Origin: Paraphysomonas bandaiensis
Lineage: Eukaryota; Chrysophyceae
DNA length: 64,000 nt
Assembly (NCBI GenBank): GCA_965644295.1
Contig: CBFFRP010000427.1
Location: forward strand, 83,167 to 147,166
Direction: 5' to 3'
Shown in pieces: positions 1 through 9,634 of this stretch (position 1 is the stretch's first letter; every line of letters starts with the position of its first letter). The notes under the pieces are model-generated. The model was not told the origin of the DNA, searched no databases, and saw only the letters and a list, made by a program, of their open reading frames with translations. The translations under genes were made by a program, and so were the position numbers.

Positions 1-70
1 ACGTTAGTTTCTCGAAGAAATCTCTCCGTTACTTATCCCTCAGAAAACCACGACAAGGTGCGAGTCTAGG
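1..70 (+). repeat. Fragment of dispersed repeat family R1 (internal part)
   Basis: This segment matches, with a few substitutions, the stretches at 4240-4312 and 27244-27308, and in reverse at about 46795-46845. All share an ACGTTAGTTT...TATCCC...CCACGA.AAGGTGCGAG pattern. It is the inner 3' part of the element described at 3808-4478, cut by the window edge. Confidence 0.7.
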
Positions 71-1643
71 ATTGTGACTATCTAATATGTTATACAGTGA
101 TTGATTGTAGTGAGAGTATGTTGTAGTGAATGACAATTTAGCTTTAGAATAAAGTTTTACTAATAGAATATTCAGTGTGTTCAATGTTCACACTTACTTC
201 AGTTCTAGCCATCCTAAAGTCTAATCCAGGTAGTTTATAGCTTAATATGTATATTGTTACAAGTGGATCTAGTGTAACAATATAGATTATAGTATACTTT
301 GTGAGCTCGTGGGTGGTACTACTTTACGAATTATAAGCAGTGACATTGATTGCAGTGGAACTACATTCGAAGGCTTAGTGGTGCATTAATGTACTGACTA
401 ATATAGACTGATGTGAAATCAGCACATTGGTGAGAAATGTTTAATTATCAAATACAAAAGAAATAGTAGCTAGCTGGAGAACCAATTGCGCACTTTGCTA
501 CAAAATTCTATTAAACACAGTCTCCTGTATATTAAATCAAGGCGAATCTTGTTCGAGCCTGAGGCACTTGGAATTTAAAGTAACTAGACTACGGACATGG
601 TAAATGTATCGATTTCCTTTCAAAGTAGTTGCTACTCACTCGCATACATAAGCAATAATATGCGTCCACTTCGCATCTGCACTTTGCCAATAAAAAAGGT
701 CAATTGGGAAGTGAAGTTGGACACAGCATGTCCCACTTCTCTGAAAATATTTCTCCTCCACATGACAGTAGAGCCGTCTTTAAATGATACTACCATAACA
801 TAAGTGTACTCAAAATCGACAATATCAAGTTTTCATCTCGGAACAATGGAATATATCGGAATAATTCCCAGTGAGATCTATACTCGTTTTTGTGTAGCAC
901 AACAGCAAAGACAAATCGCCCATGACTTTCTACGTATCGATAAGAGTCGCAGAATCCGGTCGGCATAATCTTAAATCGCTCTCTGTTTAAGTATAAATTT
1001 ACGCTGAACGTTACCTTTGTCGTCTTCGTGAACAACAGTAAGCTGCAGAGGAGTAATATCTTCTTGTGCGTGTCCTTGGACTGAACAAGGCGCCCCTGGC
1101 CCACTGTTTGGATGGTATAACAAACCTATCAGGAATAACCCTTAGAGTGTAACCTGAATTTTAATTATTATGAGCAAGGGCAGCGATGATCATCCATCTC
1201 TCCTGCTACACGACTCGTGAGATTGTAGAAAACATCCATCACATCACTGAAGCTTTCATTCGTTATATGAGGATGGTGTGAAACACTGTAGATCACATTA
1301 GCGGATCATACGAGATTGAAAGCAGTGACTCTGATGAGGACACTGACTGTGACCCCAGAAGGAATACCTCCATATCTGAGATCTCAGTAATATACGTACG
1401 TATTCCGTAATACTGGGATCTCATAGCATATGAAGTGTTGGTATTTTTGTGTGGTATATTTATACAAAGAGTGCCATATGAGTGCGGCACTCCACTGCTG
1501 TATCCATCCCTCGCAATTGCAGTGAACTGGTTCAGTTCAGAGTGTACTGAGTGAAATAGGTCACATTCATTTCACCCGCTAAGCCAGAAACATCCCAGCA
1601 CACATTCGCTGAATCCTCACCATTAATCTTTCCATATATAGTC
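71..1643. other. Intergenic, no gene recognised
   Basis: AT-rich sequence upstream of VPS45. The open frames here are short, often begin at non-ATG codons, and show no family motif I recognise. Confidence 0.5.
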
Positions 1644-3389
1644 ATGAAAGGAAGCAGTAATCAGAGGATGGATGTCATCTCTGCAGTTCGATTTTACGTC
1701 GATAAAATAGTTGGAGACCCGGCCATTTCTGGTAATGATCAAATTATTAGTCACTCATTGTTTAATGTGTATATATTAGGAATGAAAGCACTTATTTTGG
1801 ACCCTGTAACTACGCAAGTGGTAAGCATGGTGTACTCGCAAACTCAGATATTAGAAAAAGAGGTGTATCTTGTTGAGGTGCTGGGAAATCGTCACGAAGC
1901 AATGAATCACTTAAAGGCTGCACTCTACCTGCAGCCCTCTGAATCGAATATTGACATGCTTTGTCGAGAACTCCGTGAGCCACAGTTTTCGGAATATCAT
2001 ATATTCTTTTCGAATATTATTTCTCAAGATATGCTGAATCGTCTCGGGCGAGCAGATGAACATGAGGTGGTCCGACAGGTTCAAGAGTACTATGCCGAAT
2101 TCTTGTCTATAAATGACGATTTTTTTCACCTTGGTGTGGGCAATAGTCTTGTCCTTTCTTCATCTGTAGGAAGATCCTTGGAGGCTGGAAGAATATTTGA
2201 AAGAAACGTTCATGGAATTCTTTCTGCACTTCTTGCGCTTCGCCGTCGTCCGTCGCAGATTCGTTACCAGGCTGCTTCAGACCTCGCCCGTCGAGTGGCA
2301 TCAGAGATTGTGACGGAAATTGAACGAGATGATGTTTTTGATTTCCGACGCCAGGAGGGTCCCCTTCTCCTCATCCTGGACAGACGAGACGACCCGATTA
2401 CTCCGCTACTCACACAGTGGACGTACCAGGCAATGGTTCACGAGCTTTTGGGTCTTAACAATAACCGTGTGGTGCTCCGAGGAGCGCCTGGGATTCGTAA
2501 AGACCTTGAGGAGGTCGTCATTTCATCCACTCAGGACCCGTTTTTCGCAAAACACCGATTTGCAAACTTCGGAGACTTAGGAACTGCTGTAAAACAGCTC
2601 TTGGATGAGTACCAGCGCAATGCCAAGATGAATGAGAACATTCAGTCGATAGAAGACATGCAGGCATTCATGGAGCGCTACCCGGCCTTCCGCTCTCATG
2701 CGATCAATGTCTCCAAGCACGTCGCACTAATGAGTGAGCTGGCACGACTTACGGATGTCTGCCACCTCCTTGACATATCGGCACTGGAGCAAGAAATTTC
2801 ATGCTCTTCTGATCACAGCACCCATAAACAGGAGTTGTTTGATAAAATTGCTTCACCGGCTGTGCAGAAGGCGGACAAACTCCGCCTCGCACTTCTTTAT
2901 ATTATCCGTTATGAGCAGTACGAGGAATTGGGACAGATAAAGGCGGCGTTAGTAGATCATGGTGTCGACAGAGTTCCACTGCTGGATGCTATGTTGCAGT
3001 ATGCAGGGGAGGCCCGTCGTGCCCCAGGTTTGTTTTCCCAAGGGGGTATTCTTGGCAAGATTGGGAAAACCATATCTTCCACAGTCAACGGAGTGGAAAA
3101 TGTATACACGCAGCATGTCCCACTGCTCCAAACTATCCTGGAGTCTATTAGCAAGGGGAAAATCAAGGACTCTGCTTTTCCTCTTATTACACCTGCATCC
3201 GCAGCTGGAAGCCGTCCTGGTGAAGTTATCGTGTTCATAGTAGGCGGTGCAACTTACGAGGAAGCCCTCACCGTAGCGGACTTCAATAATGCGAATCCCT
3301 CAATGAGAGTGGTATTAGGCGGATCGTGTGTTCATAACTCGATGAGCTTCCTTGAAGAACTGAATAACTCCTTTGGTCTGGGTCGGTAG
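1644..3389 (+). CDS. VPS45: VPS45, Sec1/Munc18-family vesicle-fusion protein
   Basis: SM-family protein that binds a syntaxin-type SNARE and promotes fusion at the trans-Golgi/endosome. The match runs the full length of the family: an MVYSQTQILEKEVYLVE segment near the N-terminus, LLILDRRDDPITPLLTQW and the adjoining QAMVHELLG near the middle, then VENVYTQH and VFIVGGATYEEALTV close to the end. The continuous frame gives 581 residues. However, 1732-1779 (48 nt, GTAATG...TTAG) looks like an intron that happens to be in frame and stop-free: removing it joins GDPAISG directly to MKALILDP, as in other VPS45 proteins, and gives 565 residues. The ATG at 1668 (MDVISAV) aligns better with the usual family start, so the first eight residues are uncertain. 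Confidence 0.95.
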   Translation: MKGSSNQRMDVISAVRFYVDKIVGDPAISGNDQIISHSLFNVYILGMKALILDPVTTQVVSMVYSQTQILEKEVYLVEVLGNRHEAMNHLKAALYLQPSESNIDMLCRELREPQFSEYHIFFSNIISQDMLNRLGRADEHEVVRQVQEYYAEFLSINDDFFHLGVGNSLVLSSSVGRSLEAGRIFERNVHGILSALLALRRRPSQIRYQAASDLARRVASEIVTEIERDDVFDFRRQEGPLLLILDRRDDPITPLLTQWTYQAMVHELLGLNNNRVVLRGAPGIRKDLEEVVISSTQDPFFAKHRFANFGDLGTAVKQLLDEYQRNAKMNENIQSIEDMQAFMERYPAFRSHAINVSKHVALMSELARLTDVCHLLDISALEQEISCSSDHSTHKQELFDKIASPAVQKADKLRLALLYIIRYEQYEELGQIKAALVDHGVDRVPLLDAMLQYAGEARRAPGLFSQGGILGKIGKTISSTVNGVENVYTQHVPLLQTILESISKGKIKDSAFPLITPASAAGSRPGEVIVFIVGGATYEEALTVADFNNANPSMRVVLGGSCVHNSMSFLEELNNSFGLGR

Positions 3390-3807
3390 ATCCTACATAT
3401 TTGATTGGTTGGCGTAGTTCAGACCCGTATGTGGCAGCAATTAAACTGCAAGAAGTTGGTACCGGATATTAATATCATCTTACAATTTCATTAGTAGGAC
3501 AATCTTTTTCACACCGGTAACTAAAAAACATTTTATCTATGCAGCACAGTACTATGGTAAAATCTATCTATAGTGAATAGCAGGAGACAGGATATGGGGT
3601 AACCTACAAGGAGCTACAGTTCCTCGAAACTTTAGTTCCACATACCACATATATGGGAAACTAAAAAATCATAGTATTACTTTGATCAAATCCTTTTAAA
3701 CAGCACTATACTGTATGTGACTAGCGACTAGGAAATGTTATATATTGATTGGTCTACCGGCTAGAAGCAAATACCCTTGTTGTTATAGTCAAGATAGCTT
3801 ACAATAC
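3390..3807. other. Intergenic, no gene recognised
   Basis: AT-rich spacer between VPS45 and the R1 element. Nothing beyond short chance frames is visible. Confidence 0.5.
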
Positions 3808-4478
3808 ATTAGTGAATGTATGAGTATTAACAATAGGTATGTAAGAGTGCTTAACTCTGATATACTACTATTTGGCGCGACGAAAGCTGCTTGTGCGTCA
3901 CCGCAAGCACCAAGGTGCAACCACTTTTCTCTATCACTCAAAACAAACGCAGTAGCAAGCAGAATGTTTATATATCTGACATCTGTTAACTTCAGGATTT
4001 TAGAGTCCTTAACATAAACAACCCAGAGGCTTGATTTCAGCAGGCAGGGCAACCCCCGGATTCCCTTGAGGTAGACCCATTCCTGGATGCGTGACTTCAG
4101 CAGGCATCCCAATACCTTGGATTTCTGTTTATTCGTCAGGACCCAACAACGTCTACACAAGTGACACTAATTAGTGTCCCTTGTGCCACACAAGCATTCG
4201 GCTATGTGGGCAGTACTTCATCTGTTGACTGTATATGCGGCTCACGTTAGTTTCCCGCAGAAATCTCTCCGTTACTACTTATCCCTCAGAACACCACGAC
4301 AAGGTGCGAGTCCGACTTTGTTGAGGGTATTGACTTCTCAAAGCCTATTGAAAATTATAACACATTCACCACTAGCAGCTTTTCGTAGCGTTAAATAGTA
4401 GGATACTATCAGAGTTAAGCACTGACTCTTAAACGCCTATTGCTACAGTAATTATAAGACGTTTACTACTAGTGAGAT
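3808..4478 (+). mobile_element. R1 element: non-autonomous element with long terminal inverted repeats
   Basis: The left end (about 3808-3898: AGTGAATG...CAATAGG...GAGTGCTTAACTCTGAT...GAAAGCTGCT) is mirrored in reverse complement at about 4370-4478 (AGCAGCTTTTCGTAGCGTTAAATAGTAGGATA...CCTATTGCTA...). This gives inverted termini of about 90 bp around roughly 480 bp of interior. No transposase is visible. The interior recurs at 26908-27310 and in fragments at 1-70, 8917-9110, 16200-16262 and about 46790-46850. I could not define a clean target-site duplication. Its class is unknown. Confidence 0.65.
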
Positions 4479-4629
4479 GATATGCACATTAAGACGCTAG
4501 ATATGGGGCAGGAATGTTCTGTGACAATCGGTACTTACAAAAAGGCTGCTTACTGATTATGCATAAAAACATATTCTCAGGAGCTGCAAATGATCAGGAG
4601 CCATATACTCTATACTCTTGTGCTAATCA

Positions 4630-5000
4630 GTTCTAACAATTTGAGCTCTACTGAATAATCTTTTAATATATTTGTTGTGATATGCAAGTACTGCAGACTG
4701 TGGCATCGAGTCTTCATGTTAAGGCGTGTTTGCTTCCGTTGCCTGTTATCACCATTTAAACACGGCACTGTGTAGAGATCTTGAACTAGATCCTCTCACT
4801 GTCATCATCGCTTTCTTTATATAGGTCTTTTCTATCGGGGATAGTTTTGTTGCCATCTTTTATCTTCACAGCAATCTTTTCGAAAGGGGTGCTATGAATA
4901 GTAGCAACAATGTCACCCACATAACGCCCGCCAATAGGGTGCTTTGTGATGCGTTTGCCATTCATCGTACGAACGTTGAAGAAATCTGGCACTAATTTTC
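4630..5000 (-). repeat. Diverged repeat R2, copy 1, with a short minus-strand frame
   Basis: Positions about 4720-4812 resemble about 7763-7858; both hold GCTTCCG.TGCCTG.TATCA followed by TGAACTAGA..CTCTCACTG. A minus-strand frame at 4786-4992 (68 residues, ending in an acidic ESDDDSERI tail) overlaps the repeat and could be a transposon-derived tail. Its function is not recognised. Confidence 0.4.
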
Positions 5001-5686
5001 ACATTTCTTCTGTAATTCCATTGACATAAGTACATTAATCGTCCCATAATATTGAACTAGCTGTTTTCATATGGAATTAGATTTAACATGTCAGAGTCCA
5101 CATGATTGTAATGGTCAGAGAGAAACCAACAGCGGTCGATCATTACAGATGGGGAGCCCCATCTGGTATCTTGTTTAATTACTGCGCATAAAAGGTCTTT
5201 TTCTTACTGATCTTACTATCATACTCTTTAGATTTCATAACTTAGTCAGTCAACATATTTACCAAGCTTGCTGAATACCTATATTTGAAATAAACAGGAT
5301 AATAGCCAGATTTAATATGTGACTTACATAGCCAATGAGCAATATAGACTTGCCAATCAAAATTCCAATTAAGTGTGCCTATTTGTGAATGCTATAATTT
5401 TTATTGTCTCCCGAAATAAATTCAGTAGCGTTGAGTAAATGATGATTCATTATTCACCATCATATCATCATGAAAGATTCAGAACTGCTGCATATGTCTG
5501 AATTACTGGTTAATGTCATCAATAAGACTTTTCCTATCGATAATATACGTGCGCTAGTAGTACATATTCTTAATGGAACGGCAGCAACGAACCTAGAAAC
5601 GTGAATCATACAATCCGCAATTCATCAAAGGTCTCATCATAAAACAACACACATATTCTACCCACTATTGAGATACTAATTATACT
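5001..5686. other. Intergenic, no gene recognised
   Basis: AT-rich sequence between the R2 repeat and the 3' end of the glycosyltransferase-like gene. Nothing is recognised. Confidence 0.5.
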
Positions 5687-6938
5687 TTATTCAGCAGCAA
5701 ACACAGAAGGCTTTTGTAACATGAAATCATTTATCCAAGGTGAACATCTGTCAAATTGATGAACTACAGGTGCAACACTATTCGTAAACCTATTCAGTAG
5801 AAACCCTTCTTCATTTCGGGGAATTAAATCAGTCGCACCAGATTTTTTCGCTTTCGTTTTACATGCTTTTCCCACTGTTAACACTGGTCCCATTCCCCAA
5901 GGAATAGTCACTGTTCTGTTTAACTCCCCAAATTTCCCGTGGTAATATAACCAATTCATAGTCCATTGATCCGTGGTTGACGGTGAGCGACACTTATGGT
6001 TGCTTTTACGGTTGTTGGCATAGAATTCCGCCACTAAAACCGAGAGAAAATGTAGCATACCCCTTCGGGTCCCCAAAACTGTGCCTGAGCACAGTACAGG
6101 TCGAGCTTCATATATGTCAAAGGATTCGCGACCGTAGCAAGGCACAGTATGAACCGAGTTGATAGGATTGCCTGCAACAAAAGAACGACTAGGGTCATCT
6201 GAAGGGGAAGTGTACGGGGATATCTCCTCTATAAATATTGTATCGATACTCGATGTGTGAGCACTTCCTAAATCACGAAACTAACGTCCGTAGTGATTAA
6301 CTAGTGTATAGATAAACATATGTCTACCCACTCACCGGATGATCCTGAAAGAAAGCATCCCGTACATCCATTACCATTGCCCACCCCGTGCAGGTATCGC
6401 ATTGCTCCATCCATCGGCGTGCCATCTCGAACCTCCCCCATTCCAGTTTCAAATCAGGTATATCCGCAGAGCACTTTCCTCGCACGCCGACAATCACTTC
6501 CTTACTATCGGGGTTGATGAGCGCTGACTCATGACACTCTACAGCCTGTACTGCATAGAAAGTGACATTCTGTCGTTTCAAATACTCAACTTCACTGAGA
6601 GATATCTGAGGGTGGACCCCTAGTATGATATGCCCATCATAACCATAGTATCGTAGTGACCCCACAAAGCGTCGAAATCCCTTTATAAACCCTCTATAGG
6701 ACGCCAGACCCATCACCACATCCCTCCCCACCACCTCTGCTCGGTGAATCAAGTTATTGGGTGGTGAATATGGAGGTATAGATATGTTTATCATGGGAGA
6801 GTAGAGGACAGGGTCGTTTATATACGACATGAACTCATCTGTCTTTAGAACACTAGGATTAAACATAGACTGATAGGTGGATGGAGATGATAAGGCAGGT
6901 GATAACCATGCCAGTAGAGGAGTGAAAAAGAGAATCAT
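5687..6938 (-). CDS. Secreted/Golgi glycosyltransferase-like protein (two exons)
   Basis: Reconstructed as complement(5687..6280, 6336..6938), 398 residues. The intron 6281-6335 (55 nt, GTGAGT...GTTAG) is phase 0 and joins DAFFQDHP to FRDLGSAHTSSIDTIFIEE. Residues 1-18 (MILFFTPLLAWLSPALSS) look like a signal peptide or anchor. DVRD at 191-194, followed by AFFQDHPF, is a DxD-like metal/sugar-nucleotide motif. Downstream hallmarks are VPCYG, the LCSGTVLGTR segment, a TDQ triad and VVHQFDRC near the end. These fit a poorly named glycosyltransferase group of algae and protists in which the DVRD motif is followed by FFQ.DPF. The donor and acceptor sugars cannot be read from the sequence. The gene ends shortly before R2-type repeat sequence and points towards VPS45. 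Confidence 0.75.
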
Positions 6939-7734
6939 AGCTTGGAATGGACCTAATGGATCTGTGGGCCTGTCTCCCTATATGTATATATAGCTATGGT
7001 GAAGATAGCGGAGTGCAGTGTACAGTATATACTGGCTGTATATAGCAGTCACTGGACATATGCAGCATGTACGTGTATGATGTATATGTATCTATAAACT
7101 ACACACTCCCCCTACCGTAATACACAAAGGTGTACCTGCATCCTGCACACAGTTGTCTCGAGTATACCGCACACAAGAAAGATCGTGCTGGTCTCATGGA
7201 TTGCAGAAAAGTAGCAGCCAAGTATAGCCTTTTAACTGGTAGTCCGCTCTAGACTGTACATCGAAGCCAATTTCTATTCATAGTATCCTCCTGAGTGATA
7301 TGAGTTGTTGCAACTGCTCAATGGATAAACTTCAGTGTATCATACTGCAATGATGGTCCATTCATATGCACCTTAAGCGCCGCCTAAAATGTCGCCTTTC
7401 TCTATATGCTACGAAGAGTGCACTTTGAAGGTGCCTCCAAAGCCTTGAGATTAGAGAATGAACTCCAATCACTCCTATCTTATATTGATCGTAATATTAT
7501 TGCGAGGGTCAGCATTAACGATTCCGCAACGCGTTTAGAGTATGTGTGTACTGTGCTGAAATATATTGGAACATTTAAAATGTTAGTATGTTGGAGCCAG
7601 TAAGGGTGACTTAGGTCAAGGTGTAGTGGACTTTGATAGAGTATATGATTTATATTGGGATGTGAAAGAAGTAGTGTGGGATTTAGAGACTGAATGATAC
7701 AAAACTTGTATAACTAGGAGCCATTATACAAAAT
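6939..7734. other. Intergenic, no gene recognised
   Basis: Upstream region of the minus-strand glycosyltransferase-like gene, rich in TATATA tracts at about 6980-7100. A 65-codon frame at 7406-7603 has no recognisable motif. Confidence 0.4.
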
Positions 7735-7860
7735 GCTGTGCTTCATGCTGTTGCAACGAGTTTGCTGGTGAAGACGTGCTCGCTTCCGCTGCCTGCTATC
7801 ATCAATCTAACGTTGAGCTGAGTCGTCATTCTGAACTAGACTCTCACTGCAATCATCCAT
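7735..7860 (-). repeat. Diverged repeat R2, copy 2
   Basis: Counterpart of about 4690-4812 (shared GCTTCCG.TGCCTG.TATCA and CTCTCACTG blocks), lying directly beside the hAT remnant. This suggests R2 is part of the same kind of transposon. Confidence 0.4.
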
Positions 7861-8335
7861 CAACGCTTCTTGCTGCATGTCCATCCATCAGCAATCAAAC
7901 ACAAATGCATTGGAAGCATTATTGCTTTGATCTTGTATTCGACCTCTAAGTCCAAGACTTCCATATACCATATATACCTCATCAATGTTGGTTGATCTCG
8001 TTTATTACTTCTGGTGTTCTGTCGAGTGAATGTTTTCTCCACGAAAGAAAGAGGAAGATAATCTATTATCACTCATTCCAACCAGTGATACTAATTTCAC
8101 GCTTGAGGTGATACTTTGCACTCAGCATATTTATCCATCGCACCACCACCTCGCTGGGCAGCTAACACTTTATCTTTCCATCCCTCGTGCTTGATAGCAT
8201 GCTGCGACATGTTGCTCCACCCATTACCTTTCTTTTGCTTCAGAACACCTTTTCCTACAAGATACTCCCGGAATTGTCTATTGCAACCACTTATTTCTCA
8301 AAGAACACTCGTGCAATGAGTTCTGGTGCCAGTTT
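7860..8335 (-). pseudogene. Decayed hAT transposase, N-terminal half (BED finger and start of catalytic domain)
   Basis: Two minus-strand frames carry pieces of one transposase. At about 8100-8260 the frame reads WSNMSQHAIKHEGWKDKV, the C-terminal half of a BED-type zinc finger region. At 7860-8072 it reads LPLSFVEKTFTRQN and, further on, HLCLIADGWTCSKKR, which matches the hAT-family DgWTs segment containing the first catalytic Asp. The pieces are in different frames with stops between them and no C-terminal dimerisation region follows, so the gene is inactive. No flanking inverted repeats were identified. Confidence 0.6.
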
Positions 8336-8669
8336 ATTGCTCATATTGTTGGAATACGTATGGTTCTCTAAGATAGTACTGTAGAATACGTTAAATACAA
8401 TGTGAAGAACAGTAATACGTAGTCAAAGGTACTAGACAGCCATAACTGTGAAACTGAAGTATTGTATCATGACGATTCAAGATACGGAAGTTGAGCTGTG
8501 GTTGATATATGAACAAAATAAATTATCATGTTGTTGACATGTCTTACATGACAACACACGCAATTGTGTATTCAATTATAATAAAGAGTCTATCCAGTTT
8601 AATTACTATAAACTTTTCTTAACGATTATAACTGTTAATATGACCAATAGTCAATACATATTGCACGGC
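8336..8669. other. Intergenic, no gene recognised
   Basis: AT-rich sequence between the hAT remnant and the next repeat. Nothing is recognised. Confidence 0.5.
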
Positions 8670-8912
8670 GACGACGTCTCCGGCAACTCCTCCTATGCCC
8701 AACGCCCAGACGGTGCATGGTGACACCGCCACACTCCACCACACCATCAACCTTTCAATCCACACATCTAGTGCTCGGTACACTCAGGACCTTAATACAG
8801 AACCCGGTACCTCAGAGCCAGGCGGAACCTTATCCCAAGGGGAGACCCCCGGACAACACGCACCAGTGAGTCCTCAGACACACGAGCAGGGCGAACTCAC
8901 ACACAACATCAA
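8670..8912 (+). repeat. Copy of the 3' part of the retroelement-like ORF at 24-25 kb
   Basis: The segment beginning CGACGACGTCTCCGGCAACT (about 8669) closely follows 25118-25250 for about 130 bp, with small changes. An overlapping 90-codon frame (8695-8967) is in a different frame from the 24.4 kb ORF and is probably not a gene. Confidence 0.7.
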
Positions 8913-8916
8913 GAAC

Positions 8917-9110
8917 GGAAGTGGTTGCACCTTGGTGCTTGCGGCGACGCACAAGCAGCTTCTGTAGCGTTAAATAGTAGGATAATAGAATTTGTGCTGA
9001 TTAGTTATGGGTAGAGGTCTAACTAGTAGATCTAGCATTCAACTAGCCACTATATCGGAACGAGTTTTTAACGCCTATTGCTAAATAAAAAGACATTCAA
9101 TAATAATACA
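8917..9110 (-). repeat. R1 element end, reverse orientation
   Basis: The reverse complement matches the R1 left end: the AAGCTGCTTGTGCGTC.CCGCAAGC.CCAAGGTGCAACCACTT block at 8917-8960, the GTAGCGTTAAATAGTAGGATA block at 8963-8983, and the terminal CAATAGGCGTT block near 9070-9090. About 80 bp of unrelated sequence separates the inner and terminal blocks. Confidence 0.65.
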
Positions 9111-9320
9111 TATTGCCAATTAATTAAGTGAATTATTATGTATGATGATCCTATGGATATAAAATCTTTCATCAATTGGTTTTTGCAACTTTCAGTGTGA
9201 AAATATGGCATTTTGATCAATTAATTGAAGCTAGCTGGAGTCAATTATAATTGCAATTATGCGTTGGTGTCCCAATTTCAATAATTGACAATTAATTGAT
9301 ACGCACCCCAGATAGACAGA
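9111..9320. other. AT-rich palindromic segment, possibly a MITE
   Basis: CAATTAATTG-type palindromes recur (about 9112, 9216, 9290) and the right side ends CAATTAATTGATACGCACCCC. Read outwards this resembles a hAT-like terminus (GGGGTGCGTATC). A matching left terminus was not found, so this is only suggestive. Confidence 0.25.
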
Positions 9321-9634
9321 CGCACTGTTTGGCTACCTTCACTACAACTTACGTGTACTGAAAACTAATTCTATCTACATTTATTTTATTTCTCACTATC
9401 GCAGTAAGGTATTCCAGTTTCCACTACTTCTTGCAGCTTTAATATAAGTGACTCAACGTGTCGTTTCCACCTAGCCTTAATGCTAGAGGTAGGAGAAAAG
9501 AAGAGTAATATCTCGCTTTGACAAAGAAGTATATTAATTATGCCTTCACCAGTTCATAGTGGGAACAAGACAGTCAAGTCAGTTCTAGGAAGCAAGGCCT
9601 AAACATATTCTAGGTAAACTAGTAGACGGCTAAT

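Noticed and set aside
790-1104. 104-residue minus-strand frame
   Set aside because: It opens at GTG, has no motif and no splice partners I could find.
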